The position numbers were made by a program, and so were the translations under genes. The notes beneath the pieces were generated by a model that saw only the letters and a list, made by a program, of their open reading frames with translations, had not been told where the DNA came from and made no database searches. From NCBI RefSeq assembly GCF_000298195.1, contig NZ_BAHC01000068.1, forward strand, positions 1-32,935: a stretch of 32,935 bases of DNA, read 5' to 3'. Origin of the DNA: Gordonia rhizosphera NBRC 16068. Its GTDB lineage: Bacteria > Actinomycetota > Actinomycetes > Mycobacteriales > Mycobacteriaceae. Below, piece after piece: positions 25,435 to 32,935 of the stretch (positions within the stretch are counted from its first letter, which is position 1; every line of letters begins with the position of its first letter).

Positions 25435-26453
25435 CTCGGTCGCTGTGGTCGGACACGTGGAAGTTCACCACCTTCGCCGTGGTGATGGTGCTCGTGGGAG
25501 CCGGCCTTCTACTGGTGTTCAGCGACAGCCGCTCCGGTGACACCGATCAGTACCGCGCGGTGTTCACCGATGTCTCCGGATTGCGCTCGGGCGACTCGGT
25601 GCGCATCGCGGGTGTGCGTGTGGGCTCGGTCGACGATGTGGAATTGGGCGACGACAACCGCGTCCGGGTGGACTTCGACGTCGACAAGGCCGTCGGCCTG
25701 CGCACCGGAACCGGTGCAGCCGTGCGCTATCTGAATCTCGTGGGTGATCGATATCTGGAACTGACCGAGGGCAAGGGTGTCGGTACCATGTGGCCGGGCA
25801 CCGAGATCCCGGTGACGGACACCACCCCCGCACTCGATCTCGATGTTCTGCTCGGCGGCCTCAAGCCGGTCATCGACGGGCTCGAACCTCACCAGGTGAA
25901 CACCCTCAGTTCGGCCGTCCTCGACATCCTGCAGGGCCAACGGAGTACGGTGCAGACGCTGTTCGCCGGCAGCTCGTCGCTGTTCACGGCACTGGGCAAG
26001 AACGTCGGCGTGATCGGGCAGATGATCGACGAACTCAAGAAGGTGATGGTCACTCTCAACGCCGACGGTGCCCGGTTCGGCGACATGATCGAACGCCTCG
26101 ACACCCTGATCACCGATCTGTCGCGACAGCGTGATCCGATCGGCGCGGCGATCACCGCACTCGACAACGGGACGGCATCGGTGGCAGATCTGCTGACCCA
26201 GGCCACGCCGTCGCTCTCCGGCAGCATCGATCAGCTGTCGCGACTGGCCCCCGCCCTTGACAGTGACAAACCCGCACTCGACAACGCACTCAAGCGCGCG
26301 CCGGGCAACTTCCGCAAGCTGGTCCGGACCGGTGCCTACGGAAACTTCGTCCAGTACTACCTGTGCGCGATAACCGTCCGGGTGTCCGACCCGACGGGCA
26401 GGGTCGTCGTGCTGCCCTGGATCGAACAGACCGACGGGAGGTGTTCGCGCTAG
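25431..26453 (+). CDS. mceB: MceB: Mce-family transport protein
   Basis: This protein of 340 residues has an N-terminal transmembrane anchor (TFAVVMVLVGAGLLLVF) and an MCE domain with VRIAGVRVGSVDDVEL. A helical tunnel-forming region follows, and the tail includes YGNFVQYYLCAITV. It is translationally coupled to mceA by the ATGA overlap and abuts mceC. As one of six paralogous subunits it should contribute one strand of the lipid conduit. Confidence 0.95.
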   Translation: MTRSLWSDTWKFTTFAVVMVLVGAGLLLVFSDSRSGDTDQYRAVFTDVSGLRSGDSVRIAGVRVGSVDDVELGDDNRVRVDFDVDKAVGLRTGTGAAVRYLNLVGDRYLELTEGKGVGTMWPGTEIPVTDTTPALDLDVLLGGLKPVIDGLEPHQVNTLSSAVLDILQGQRSTVQTLFAGSSSLFTALGKNVGVIGQMIDELKKVMVTLNADGARFGDMIERLDTLITDLSRQRDPIGAAITALDNGTASVADLLTQATPSLSGSIDQLSRLAPALDSDKPALDNALKRAPGNFRKLVRTGAYGNFVQYYLCAITVRVSDPTGRVVVLPWIEQTDGRCSR

Positions 26454-27500
26454 ATGTTCAAGTATCGTGGCGACGGACTGGTCCGCTTCGGTTTGGTCGG
26501 CCTGGTTCTCATCGTGCTGGTGATCGCAGCCGGGCTCAACATGGCCAAGGTCAGCGACTGGTTCACCTCGCTGACCTATCAGGCAGACTTCACCGAGGCG
26601 GCCGGACTGTCGGCCGGGGCCACCGTGATGGTGTCGGGAGTGCGCGTCGGCACGGTGTCGAATGTGGAACTCATCGACGGCAATGCCCGCGTCCGGTTCG
26701 GAGTCGATCACGCAACCCGCCTCGGCACTACCACCTCGGCACAGATTCGTACGGGATCGCTTCTGGGACAGAGAATTCTGACGGTAGAGCCGTCCGGTCC
26801 GGGAACGCTGGGGCCGACCGACGTCATCCCGGTCACCCGAACCGCATCGCCCTATTCGCTGAACGAGGCCCTCGACGATCTCACGACGAACACTTCGGGA
26901 ATCGACACCGCGAATCTCAACAAGTCGCTCGAGACGCTGTCGAGCACGCTCGACGCCGTCGCCCCCGATCTCGGTCCCACATTCGACGGTCTGGCAGCGC
27001 TTTCGCAAGGGATCAATGCGCGCAACAGCAGTCTCCGCCAACTCCTGTCGGCGACGAGCGAGGTGAGCGGACTGATCGCCGCCCGGGCCGACCGGATCAA
27101 CTCCTTGATCATCAACGGCAACCTGCTCCTCGAGGTCCTCGTACAGCGCCGGCAGGCCATCTCATCACTCCTGGCCAACACCACCGCGGTCGCCACGCAA
27201 CTGTCGAAACTCGTGAAAGACAACGAACAACAACTCAAACCGACCCTGGTTGCCCTGAATTCGGTGGTGGCCCTGCTCGAACGAAACAGGGACAACATCT
27301 CGCAGGCGATTCCCGGCCTGGCGAAGACGTCGCAGACCCAGGGCGAGGCGGTCTCCGCCGGGCCGTTCTACCAGGCCTTCGTGGCCAACCTGATTCCCGC
27401 GCAGGTGATGCAGCCGTTCATCGACAGGGCGTTCGGCCTGCATCCGGAGTCGGAGTTCCCACTGCCGGGTGCCCAGATCCCACTCCCGGGAGGGTCGTGA
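26454..27500 (+). CDS. mceC: MceC: Mce-family transport protein
   Basis: This protein of 348 residues begins immediately after the mceB stop codon, with GGGAGGTG upstream inside mceB. It has an N-terminal anchor (FGLVGLVLIVLVIAAGLNMA), an MCE domain with VMVSGVRVGTVSNVEL, and a long helical part rich in Ser, Leu and Asn. The end is proline- and glycine-rich (FPLPGAQIPLPGGS). It overlaps mceD by 1 bp. Confidence 0.94.
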   Translation: MFKYRGDGLVRFGLVGLVLIVLVIAAGLNMAKVSDWFTSLTYQADFTEAAGLSAGATVMVSGVRVGTVSNVELIDGNARVRFGVDHATRLGTTTSAQIRTGSLLGQRILTVEPSGPGTLGPTDVIPVTRTASPYSLNEALDDLTTNTSGIDTANLNKSLETLSSTLDAVAPDLGPTFDGLAALSQGINARNSSLRQLLSATSEVSGLIAARADRINSLIINGNLLLEVLVQRRQAISSLLANTTAVATQLSKLVKDNEQQLKPTLVALNSVVALLERNRDNISQAIPGLAKTSQTQGEAVSAGPFYQAFVANLIPAQVMQPFIDRAFGLHPESEFPLPGAQIPLPGGS

Positions 27501-28729
27501 TGGGTTCGCGCACAAGGAATTCTGTTGTCGGGGTGGTACTTGTCTGCATCGCGGTGGCCGGACTCGTCACCGCCTATCGGCACTACACCCGGCCGACGCA
27601 CATCTCCGCGGTGTTCGCCTCTGCAACAGGGATCTATGTCGGTGATGACGTGCGCGTGTCGGGGGTCAAGGTCGGCAAGGTCACCTCGATCGAGCCGCAG
27701 GGCGAGACGGTGCGCATGGCGATGAACGTCGACCACGGGATCCGCATACCGGCCGACGCACGGGCGGTGATCGTCGCGCAGAATCTCGTCGCAGACCGCT
27801 TCGTTCAACTCGCGCCGGCCTATGTGCGCAGCGGGCCCGTTCTCGAGGACGGGGCCACGATCCCGCGGGACCGCACCGCGGTGCCGGTCGAATGGGATCA
27901 GGTCAAGGACCAACTGACAAGACTGGCAACCGATCTCGGTCCGCAGGGCGGGGTGTCGAAAACTGCGGTCGGCGACTTCGTCGCAAGCGGTGCCGATGCG
28001 CTGAGCGGGAACGGGGAGAAACTGAGCTCGGCGCTTCGCGAGTTGTCCGGCGTGGGACAGTTGCTCGCCGAGAACAGCGGGAACATCAGCGACACGATCG
28101 CCAATCTCCAGACGTTCGTCACCGCGGTGCGAGACAGCGGAACGCAGATCGTCCAGTTCGAAAACAACCTCGCCACATTGTCCTCGGTGCTCAACGGTAG
28201 CCGCGCCGATCTCGATTCCGCGCTGCGGACGCTGTCGGTCGCGATGGGGGACGTGCAGCGGTTCATTGCGACCAATCGCGACGGGGTGTCCGAACAGATC
28301 AGAAGGCTCGCCACGGTTACCCAGATCTTGGTGAACCAGCACGACGATGTCGAGCAACTGCTGCATGTCTTCCCGACAAGCCTGGCCAACTTCTACAACA
28401 TCTACAACCCGGACACGGGGACCGCCGCTGGGGTTTTCACCGTCAACAACTTTTCCAACCCGGTGCAGTTCATCTGTTCGTCGGTTGCCAGCATCGAGAA
28501 CCTGACCGCCGCCGAGGGGGCGCGCCGATGCGCCCAGTATCTGGGTCCGATTGCACCGATGTTGACTTTCAATTACTTTCCGGTGCCACTCAATCCGATC
28601 TTGGGACCGACAGCCGCCCAGAAGAACCTGATCTACACAGAACCGTCGCTGAAGCCGGGCAATGCGCAGGGGAACACCCCGCGAAACCGAAGCGACCTGC
28701 TGCTGCCCGGACAACGGGGGCAGCGATGA
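27500..28729 (+). CDS. mceD: MceD: Mce-family transport protein
   Basis: This protein of 409 residues starts at ATG 27500, inside TGATG shared with the mceC stop, after GGGAGGG. The N-terminal anchor is VVGVVLVCIAVAGLVTAY and the MCE domain contains VRVSGVKVGKVTSIEP. The C-terminal extension includes QFICSSVASIENLTAAEGAR and ends in a polar, proline- and arginine-rich tail. The same frame is open upstream through all of mceC, but that is an overlap artefact of high GC, not a longer protein. Confidence 0.94.
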   Translation: MGSRTRNSVVGVVLVCIAVAGLVTAYRHYTRPTHISAVFASATGIYVGDDVRVSGVKVGKVTSIEPQGETVRMAMNVDHGIRIPADARAVIVAQNLVADRFVQLAPAYVRSGPVLEDGATIPRDRTAVPVEWDQVKDQLTRLATDLGPQGGVSKTAVGDFVASGADALSGNGEKLSSALRELSGVGQLLAENSGNISDTIANLQTFVTAVRDSGTQIVQFENNLATLSSVLNGSRADLDSALRTLSVAMGDVQRFIATNRDGVSEQIRRLATVTQILVNQHDDVEQLLHVFPTSLANFYNIYNPDTGTAAGVFTVNNFSNPVQFICSSVASIENLTAAEGARRCAQYLGPIAPMLTFNYFPVPLNPILGPTAAQKNLIYTEPSLKPGNAQGNTPRNRSDLLLPGQRGQR

Positions 28730-29853
28730 CGTCCGCGAGGATTCGCCTGTTCCTGGCGCTTGTGTGCGTGGCCCTCCTGGGCGCCGGATGTCAATGGAAC
28801 GGCGTCAATTCGCTGCCTCTGCCGGGCACCGTGGGCACAGGCACCGACGACTATCAGATCACCGTGGAGATCGCGAATGTCGGTACGCTGTCGCAGAACT
28901 CGCCGGTGCTCATCAACGACGTCGAGGTCGGCAGCGTCGGGCCGATGCGGGTGACCGACTGGCATGCGGTGGTCGAGGTGCGTCTCGAGCAGGGCACCGT
29001 CGTTGCGGGCAATGCGGTGGCAACGGTGGGGCAGACCAGCCTGTTGGGGTCGATGCATCTCTCCCTCGACCCGTCGCCCGGTACGGCACCGGTCGGACGT
29101 ACCGAGCCGGGTGCGACGATACCGCTCGACCGGTCGTCCTCGTACCCCTCTACCGAGGAGACGCTGGCATCGGTATCGGCGGTGGTGAACGGCGGTGGGC
29201 TCGGCCAGCTCGGTGGGATCATCAAGGCACTCAACGACGGTCTGGCAAACCACGAGTCAGACGCAAGGGCGCTGGTGGCCAATCTGGCCACGTTTGTCAC
29301 CACCCTGAACCGGCAACGCGATGATCTGGTCTCGCTGGTGAACCAGGCACACCGGGTGAGCGGTCAGTTCGCCGATCAGAACAAGGTGATCGAGGATGCG
29401 TTGCGCCGCATTCCGCCGGGACTCGAAGTGCTCCAGCGGCAGCTGCCGCACATCACCACGGCCCTGGACCGGCTGCGAGTTTTCAGCGTGACGACGACCG
29501 GCGTCGTGAACCAGGTGCAGAGTGATCTGCTCACCGATCTCCGTCATCTCGAGCCGACGTTGCGGTCGCTGGCCGATGTCGGCAACAAGATCAATTCGGG
29601 GCTGGCATTTGCGACCGTGTTTCCCTACAGCCAGTTCGGGATCGACCAGGCGGTTCGCGGAGATTACATGAACCTGATCGCGACGATCGACCTGACCGTC
29701 CCGCGCCTGCGCCGGGAGTTGCTGCTGGGCACCGCGCTCGGCGACCCGAATGCCGTGGTGCCCTTCGCGCCCGGCGATCCGGGGTACGCGAGCAAGCCCA
29801 CGCACAATCCGCTCTTCGGACCGCTGTCTCAGCCGAAACGAGGTCCACGATGA
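28726..29853 (+). CDS. mceE: MceE: Mce-family lipoprotein
   Basis: This protein of 375 residues has a lipoprotein signal, LVCVALLGAGC with Cys22, typical of the E subunit of Mce systems (LprK/LprN class). The MCE domain is recognisable at VLINDVEVGSVGPMRV, and a helical region follows. It overlaps mceD and mceF by ATGA on both sides. Lipid anchoring distinguishes it from the transmembrane-anchored A-D and F subunits. Confidence 0.95.
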   Translation: MTSARIRLFLALVCVALLGAGCQWNGVNSLPLPGTVGTGTDDYQITVEIANVGTLSQNSPVLINDVEVGSVGPMRVTDWHAVVEVRLEQGTVVAGNAVATVGQTSLLGSMHLSLDPSPGTAPVGRTEPGATIPLDRSSSYPSTEETLASVSAVVNGGGLGQLGGIIKALNDGLANHESDARALVANLATFVTTLNRQRDDLVSLVNQAHRVSGQFADQNKVIEDALRRIPPGLEVLQRQLPHITTALDRLRVFSVTTTGVVNQVQSDLLTDLRHLEPTLRSLADVGNKINSGLAFATVFPYSQFGIDQAVRGDYMNLIATIDLTVPRLRRELLLGTALGDPNAVVPFAPGDPGYASKPTHNPLFGPLSQPKRGPR

Positions 29854-31253
29854 TTCTCTCGCGGCTCGTCAAGGTGCAGCTGGTGATCTTCGTGGTGGCC
29901 GGTGTCGTGGCCACCTGGATGATGCTCTTCACCTACATGCAGGTGCAGTCGCAGCTGGGCATCGGCCGGATCACCGTCACCCTCGAGGCGCCGGTTACCG
30001 GTGGGCTCTACCGCTTTGCGAATGTGAGTTACCGAGGTGTGGATGTCGGGCGGGTGACCGAGGTGGGTCTCACGGAGAAGGGCATCCGGGCGACCTTGTC
30101 GATCGACAGCGACGAACACATTCCCGCGGATCTGAGCGCAAGCATTCGCAGCATGTCGGCGGTGGGAGAGTTGTACGTGGATCTGCGTCCCCGGACCAGC
30201 ACACCCCCGTACCTGCAGGACGGTGCGGTGATCGAATCACGAGACGTGATTGTTCCCGAACCGGTTGCGCCCATGTTGGAGAAGCTCAACGGGCTGGTGT
30301 CCAGCATTCCCAAGCAACAGCTGTTCACCCTGGTATCCGAACTCAACAACAGCTTGGGCGGTCAGGGCTCTGACCTGCAGACGCTGCTCGATTCGTCCGC
30401 GACGATCTCGTCAGGTCTGAACCGCGTCGCCGATCAGACGGCCACGCTGCTCCGAGATTCGGCGACCTTGGTGGACACGCAGACACAGAGCCTCGACGCG
30501 ATCCGGATCTGGACCACAAGCCTGGACGGATTCACCGGGCAACTCGTCGCCAACACTCCCGACATACAGCGCCTGCTCGCGCAAGGCCCGGGATTCGCCG
30601 ATCGGGTTACCGGATTGCTCGATTCGGTGAAGCTGACATTGCCGGTGCTGCTCGCGAACGTCACCTCCGTGGGCCGGCTGGCGGTGACCTATAACGCGGG
30701 TCTTGAGCAGATCCTGGTACTGCTCCCGCCGGCCATCTCGACGATTCAAGCGGTACAGCCGAATCGCAACGGTACCAAGTGGGGTCTCGGAGACTTCCGC
30801 CTCAGCGGACTCTCCGACCCGCCGGCCTGTACGGTCGGCTTTCTGCCGCCGTCGCAATGGCGTTCGCCGCAGGACACCAGCGACATCGACACCCCGGACG
30901 GCCTGTATTGCCAGCTGCCGCAATCGAGCCCGATCGGAGTACGTGGCGCCAGGAACATACCGTGCGCGAACAAACCGGGGAAGAGGGCTCCGACGGCGGC
31001 GATGTGCAACAGCGACGAGGAGTTTCATCCGCTGGCCACTCGTCAGCCGCTACTGGGGCCGTACCCGTTCGATCCGAATGTCCAGCAGCAAGGGGTGACA
31101 CCCTCGTCCTACACCGCTGTGCACCCCTCGGTGGCGATAGCGCAGTACGACCCGGCGGACGGCAGCTACGTGGGCAGTGACGGGATGAGGTACTCACAAG
31201 GTGATCTTGCGCCCAAGACCACCGGCGGTTGGCAATCGATGATGGTCCACTGA
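29850..31253 (+). CDS. mceF: MceF: Mce-family transport protein
   Basis: This protein of 467 residues is the longest subunit. It has an N-terminal anchor (LVIFVVAGVVATWMMLFTYM) and an MCE domain with VSYRGVDVGRVTEVGL. A helical segment follows, then a long extracytoplasmic C-terminal tail with several cysteines (ACTVGF, YCQLPQ, IPCANKP, AMCNSDEE). The tail ends in a Gly/Tyr/Ser-rich segment. It closes the operon; no strong hairpin follows, only a weak CGATC-N5-GATCG repeat at 31316-31330. Confidence 0.95.
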   Translation: MILSRLVKVQLVIFVVAGVVATWMMLFTYMQVQSQLGIGRITVTLEAPVTGGLYRFANVSYRGVDVGRVTEVGLTEKGIRATLSIDSDEHIPADLSASIRSMSAVGELYVDLRPRTSTPPYLQDGAVIESRDVIVPEPVAPMLEKLNGLVSSIPKQQLFTLVSELNNSLGGQGSDLQTLLDSSATISSGLNRVADQTATLLRDSATLVDTQTQSLDAIRIWTTSLDGFTGQLVANTPDIQRLLAQGPGFADRVTGLLDSVKLTLPVLLANVTSVGRLAVTYNAGLEQILVLLPPAISTIQAVQPNRNGTKWGLGDFRLSGLSDPPACTVGFLPPSQWRSPQDTSDIDTPDGLYCQLPQSSPIGVRGARNIPCANKPGKRAPTAAMCNSDEEFHPLATRQPLLGPYPFDPNVQQQGVTPSSYTAVHPSVAIAQYDPADGSYVGSDGMRYSQGDLAPKTTGGWQSMMVH

Positions 31254-31287
31254 CCTCGCCTGAAGTCAAACAGATCTGAGCCAAACC

Positions 31288-31305
31288 AGGAGGGGAGTTC
31301 TCGTG
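31288..31305 (+). promoter_or_regulatory. Orphan ribosome binding site and GTG after mceF
   Basis: AGGAGGGG (31288-31295) is followed after 7 nt by GTG at 31303, as if another operon gene should begin. The frame that follows runs antisense through the leftward Mce-associated gene and looks like its shadow. It may be a relic of a former collinear gene start. Confidence 0.35.
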
Positions 31306-31338
31306 GCGGCTCGACCGATCCAAGTGATCGACCTGAGG

Positions 31339-31968
31339 TCAGACCGGATCGAAGGAGGAGATCAGCCACGTGCCGTCGACGCGCTGAAGGGACACGCGCA
31401 CGCTGCTCGACGTCTGCTCGGGGTCCGGTTTGGTCTTGCTCGTCGTGGTCTGGTTGACGAAGGCCAGGACTTCGGCGTTGTCGGGCTCGAGCTTCGAGAC
31501 CGCAGAGCGGACCACGGTGGCCTTGGTGGTGATGCCGTTGTCGATGGCGGCAGGCTTGACCACCTTGGCCGTGAATTCCTCGTAGTACGAGAGGAATTGG
31601 CCGGTCAGATGGCTCTTGGCCTTCGCAAAGTCCGAGTCCAGTGATGCTGGGCTGTACGAGAGGATCGCGACGGTCCCGTCGTTGGCCGCAGAGACGACCT
31701 CTCGACCGTCGTCGGTGCCGATGGCCCGGTCGTCGCGGTAGACGGTGAAATAGGCCGTCACGGCCGCGGTCAGTGCAGCAACCATCAGGACCGCGGCGAC
31801 GACGGGCAGCGTGCGACCCCGGAGGCGATCGCTGGACAAAGCCCGCCGCGTTGCGCTGAGCCGGCGGCGCAGGGCCGAGGGAGATTTCTCGGTGTCGGCG
31901 ACGTTCTCTGCGGTGGTGACATCCTCAGACGTGGTGTCGACTTCTTCGGTCGTGTCGATTGCGGTCAT
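31339..31968 (-). CDS. Mce-associated membrane protein
   Basis: This protein of 209 residues has an acidic, Thr-rich cytoplasmic N-terminus and one transmembrane segment (TLPVVAAVLMVAALTAAVTA). An extracytoplasmic domain of the Mce-associated (Mas/Mam) type ends in VDGTWLISSFDPV. Such proteins stabilise Mce complexes (known of the family, for example with Mce1 and Mce4). ATG 31968 overlaps the upstream gene's stop (ATGA); the longer frame to 32037 is rejected. It is on the strand opposite to mceA-F, convergent with mceF. Confidence 0.88.
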   Translation of the reverse strand: MTAIDTTEEVDTTSEDVTTAENVADTEKSPSALRRRLSATRRALSSDRLRGRTLPVVAAVLMVAALTAAVTAYFTVYRDDRAIGTDDGREVVSAANDGTVAILSYSPASLDSDFAKAKSHLTGQFLSYYEEFTAKVVKPAAIDNGITTKATVVRSAVSKLEPDNAEVLAFVNQTTTSKTKPDPEQTSSSVRVSLQRVDGTWLISSFDPV

Positions 31969-32891
31969 GGTACGAAGTCCACCTTGGAGATCTTCATGGT
32001 TCCGTCGACGTCGGTGACGCTGACTCGCAGCCGCCACACCCGCGGTTCCTGTTTGGCGCCGGCGGCATTGGTGACATCCGACGTGGCTGCCACGAGTACC
32101 ACCGCACTGTTGTCGTTCATCGACTCGAGCGCAGCGGCGGTCACGTGTCCCTTGGTGGTCACCTTCGATTGCTCGATGACGGTGGTGAAGTCCTTTGCGC
32201 GGCCCTTGAAGTCGTCGTAGAACGCGCCGGTCGAATGATCGATGATCCGCTGCACATCGCGCTGCGCGTCACGGAAGTCCAATGAGGTGAGTGCGGTGAC
32301 CCCGAGCTCGGCAGCCTTTGTGAATTCGGCCGCGTGGGCACGGCCGGTGTCGACCTGACGATGATGCCAGCCGATGAGCCCGGTCACCACCAGTGCTGCG
32401 ATCGTGACCACGGCCATGATCGAGATGGCCGCTGTTCGACGGTTCGGCAGGCGCGGTGCCGGTGTCCGACGTCGAACCGCCGCGACGACGCGACTCGTAC
32501 CGGAACGGTGCGAATCCTTCGGTGTCGCGGGGTCATCGATGTCGGAGGTGTTCTCTTCTGCCTCGTTGCCGGTCGCATCGAGGACTTCGGTGTCGGCTTG
32601 CCCAGTGTCGATGTCGGTGTCCGAGACCTCGGTCGCGTCGGCGGGCTGGACGGTGTCTGTCGGTTCCGCGGGCGGGTCGTCGACTGTCGCCGTCGTACTG
32701 GTGGGCTGTCTGTCGATGTCGCCTCGGCGCGCGATGCGGGCCCGGGCCCGGGCGAGCTGGGCGCGCGCACGAGCAGCGGCGGCCTCGGCTTCGGCAGCGG
32801 CTGCTTCGGCTTCGGCGACTTCGAGGGCGGTGAGATCCTCGGACCGACCTTCGGTGCCGATCTCGGCATCGTGGAGCAATTGTCGACTCAT
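31965..32891 (-). CDS. Mce-associated membrane protein with long charged N-terminus
   Basis: This protein of 308 residues begins with an Ala/Glu/Arg-rich likely coiled coil (about residues 20-55, EVAEAEAAAAEAEAAAARAR and onward). A long acidic, Thr/Asp-rich stretch follows, then a transmembrane helix (ISIMAVVTIAALVVTGLIGW). A Mas-type outer domain ends VTDVDGTMKISKVDFVP. It is the first of the two leftward genes in view, and translation of the next gene is coupled to it by ATGA. GAGG precedes ATG 32891. The promoter is probably beyond the window end. Confidence 0.87.
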   Translation of the reverse strand: MSRQLLHDAEIGTEGRSEDLTALEVAEAEAAAAEAEAAAARARAQLARARARIARRGDIDRQPTSTTATVDDPPAEPTDTVQPADATEVSDTDIDTGQADTEVLDATGNEAEENTSDIDDPATPKDSHRSGTSRVVAAVRRRTPAPRLPNRRTAAISIMAVVTIAALVVTGLIGWHHRQVDTGRAHAAEFTKAAELGVTALTSLDFRDAQRDVQRIIDHSTGAFYDDFKGRAKDFTTVIEQSKVTTKGHVTAAALESMNDNSAVVLVAATSDVTNAAGAKQEPRVWRLRVSVTDVDGTMKISKVDFVP

Positions 32892-32935
32892 TGCTGCCTC
32901 ACGGGGGGTGCTGTCGACGTCGGGTATGGGTGCAC

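Noticed and set aside
25509..27041. 510-codon minus-strand frame
   Set aside because: Antisense shadow of mceB and mceC, with no protein-like features.
26363..27499. Upstream part of the 788-codon frame that continues into mceD
   Set aside because: It overlaps mceB and mceC in another frame and is basic and low in hydrophobic residues. The mceD start at 27500 has its own ribosome binding site and membrane anchor.
31303..31644. GTG-started plus-strand frame after mceF
   Set aside because: Despite a good ribosome binding site, nearly all of it is antisense to the Mce-associated gene and the translation is not protein-like. It is kept only as a possible relic of a start signal.

Overview
This is GC-rich actinobacterial DNA, most likely from a mycolic-acid-producing member of the Mycobacteriales (Gordonia, Rhodococcus, Nocardia or Mycobacterium type). 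The evidence is a complete yrbEAB-mceABCDEF operon, two SDR enzymes of the mycofactocin-associated type, a probable F420-dependent oxidoreductase, an AccA3-like biotin carboxylase/BCCP fusion, and strong GC bias at third codon positions. I cannot fix the genus from sequence alone.

Bases 1-15180 are a catabolic island of short, partly divergent transcription units: aldehyde dehydrogenase (+); SDR and cupin (-); TesB-type thioesterase (-); FAH-family hydrolase, acyl-CoA carboxylase alpha subunit and SDR (+); mycofactocin-type SDR, acyl-CoA synthetase and EthD-like protein (+); a TetR regulator (+); a MaoC hydratase (-); and carboxyltransferase, CitE-like lyase and a second MaoC (+). Perfect hairpins separate several of these units. 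Bases 15290-21940 hold a ribose-type ABC importer: a lipoprotein binding protein, an ATPase-permease fusion and a second permease. An LLM-class oxidoreductase and a SnoaL/NTF2-like protein share the transporter operon. Bases 22576-31253 are an eight-gene mce operon. Two Mce-associated membrane proteins lie convergent to it at 31339-32891.

The most striking feature is a 16-bp near-palindrome, consensus ACGAGCRWACGTTCGT. It occurs at seven promoters of the catabolic and ABC region (32, 3156, 4177, 7681, 12041, 15329, 16679) and nearly always lies just downstream of the -10 box. This predicts one regulon, probably repressed by the local TetR protein (10785-11393). The mce operon has no such site and carries a different inverted repeat.

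Read together, the enzymes suggest this route, which is inference: an alcohol is oxidised by mycofactocin-type SDRs and an aldehyde dehydrogenase, activated to its CoA ester, carboxylated by a split biotin-dependent acyl-CoA carboxylase, hydrated by MaoC and cleaved by a CitE-type lyase. This resembles the 3-methylcrotonyl-CoA/geranyl-CoA strategy for branched isoprenoid acids. No acyl-CoA dehydrogenase or thiolase is present, so the substrate may already be alpha,beta-unsaturated. Two importers, ABC and Mce, sit beside the pathway and may bring in the substrate or a related lipid-like molecule.
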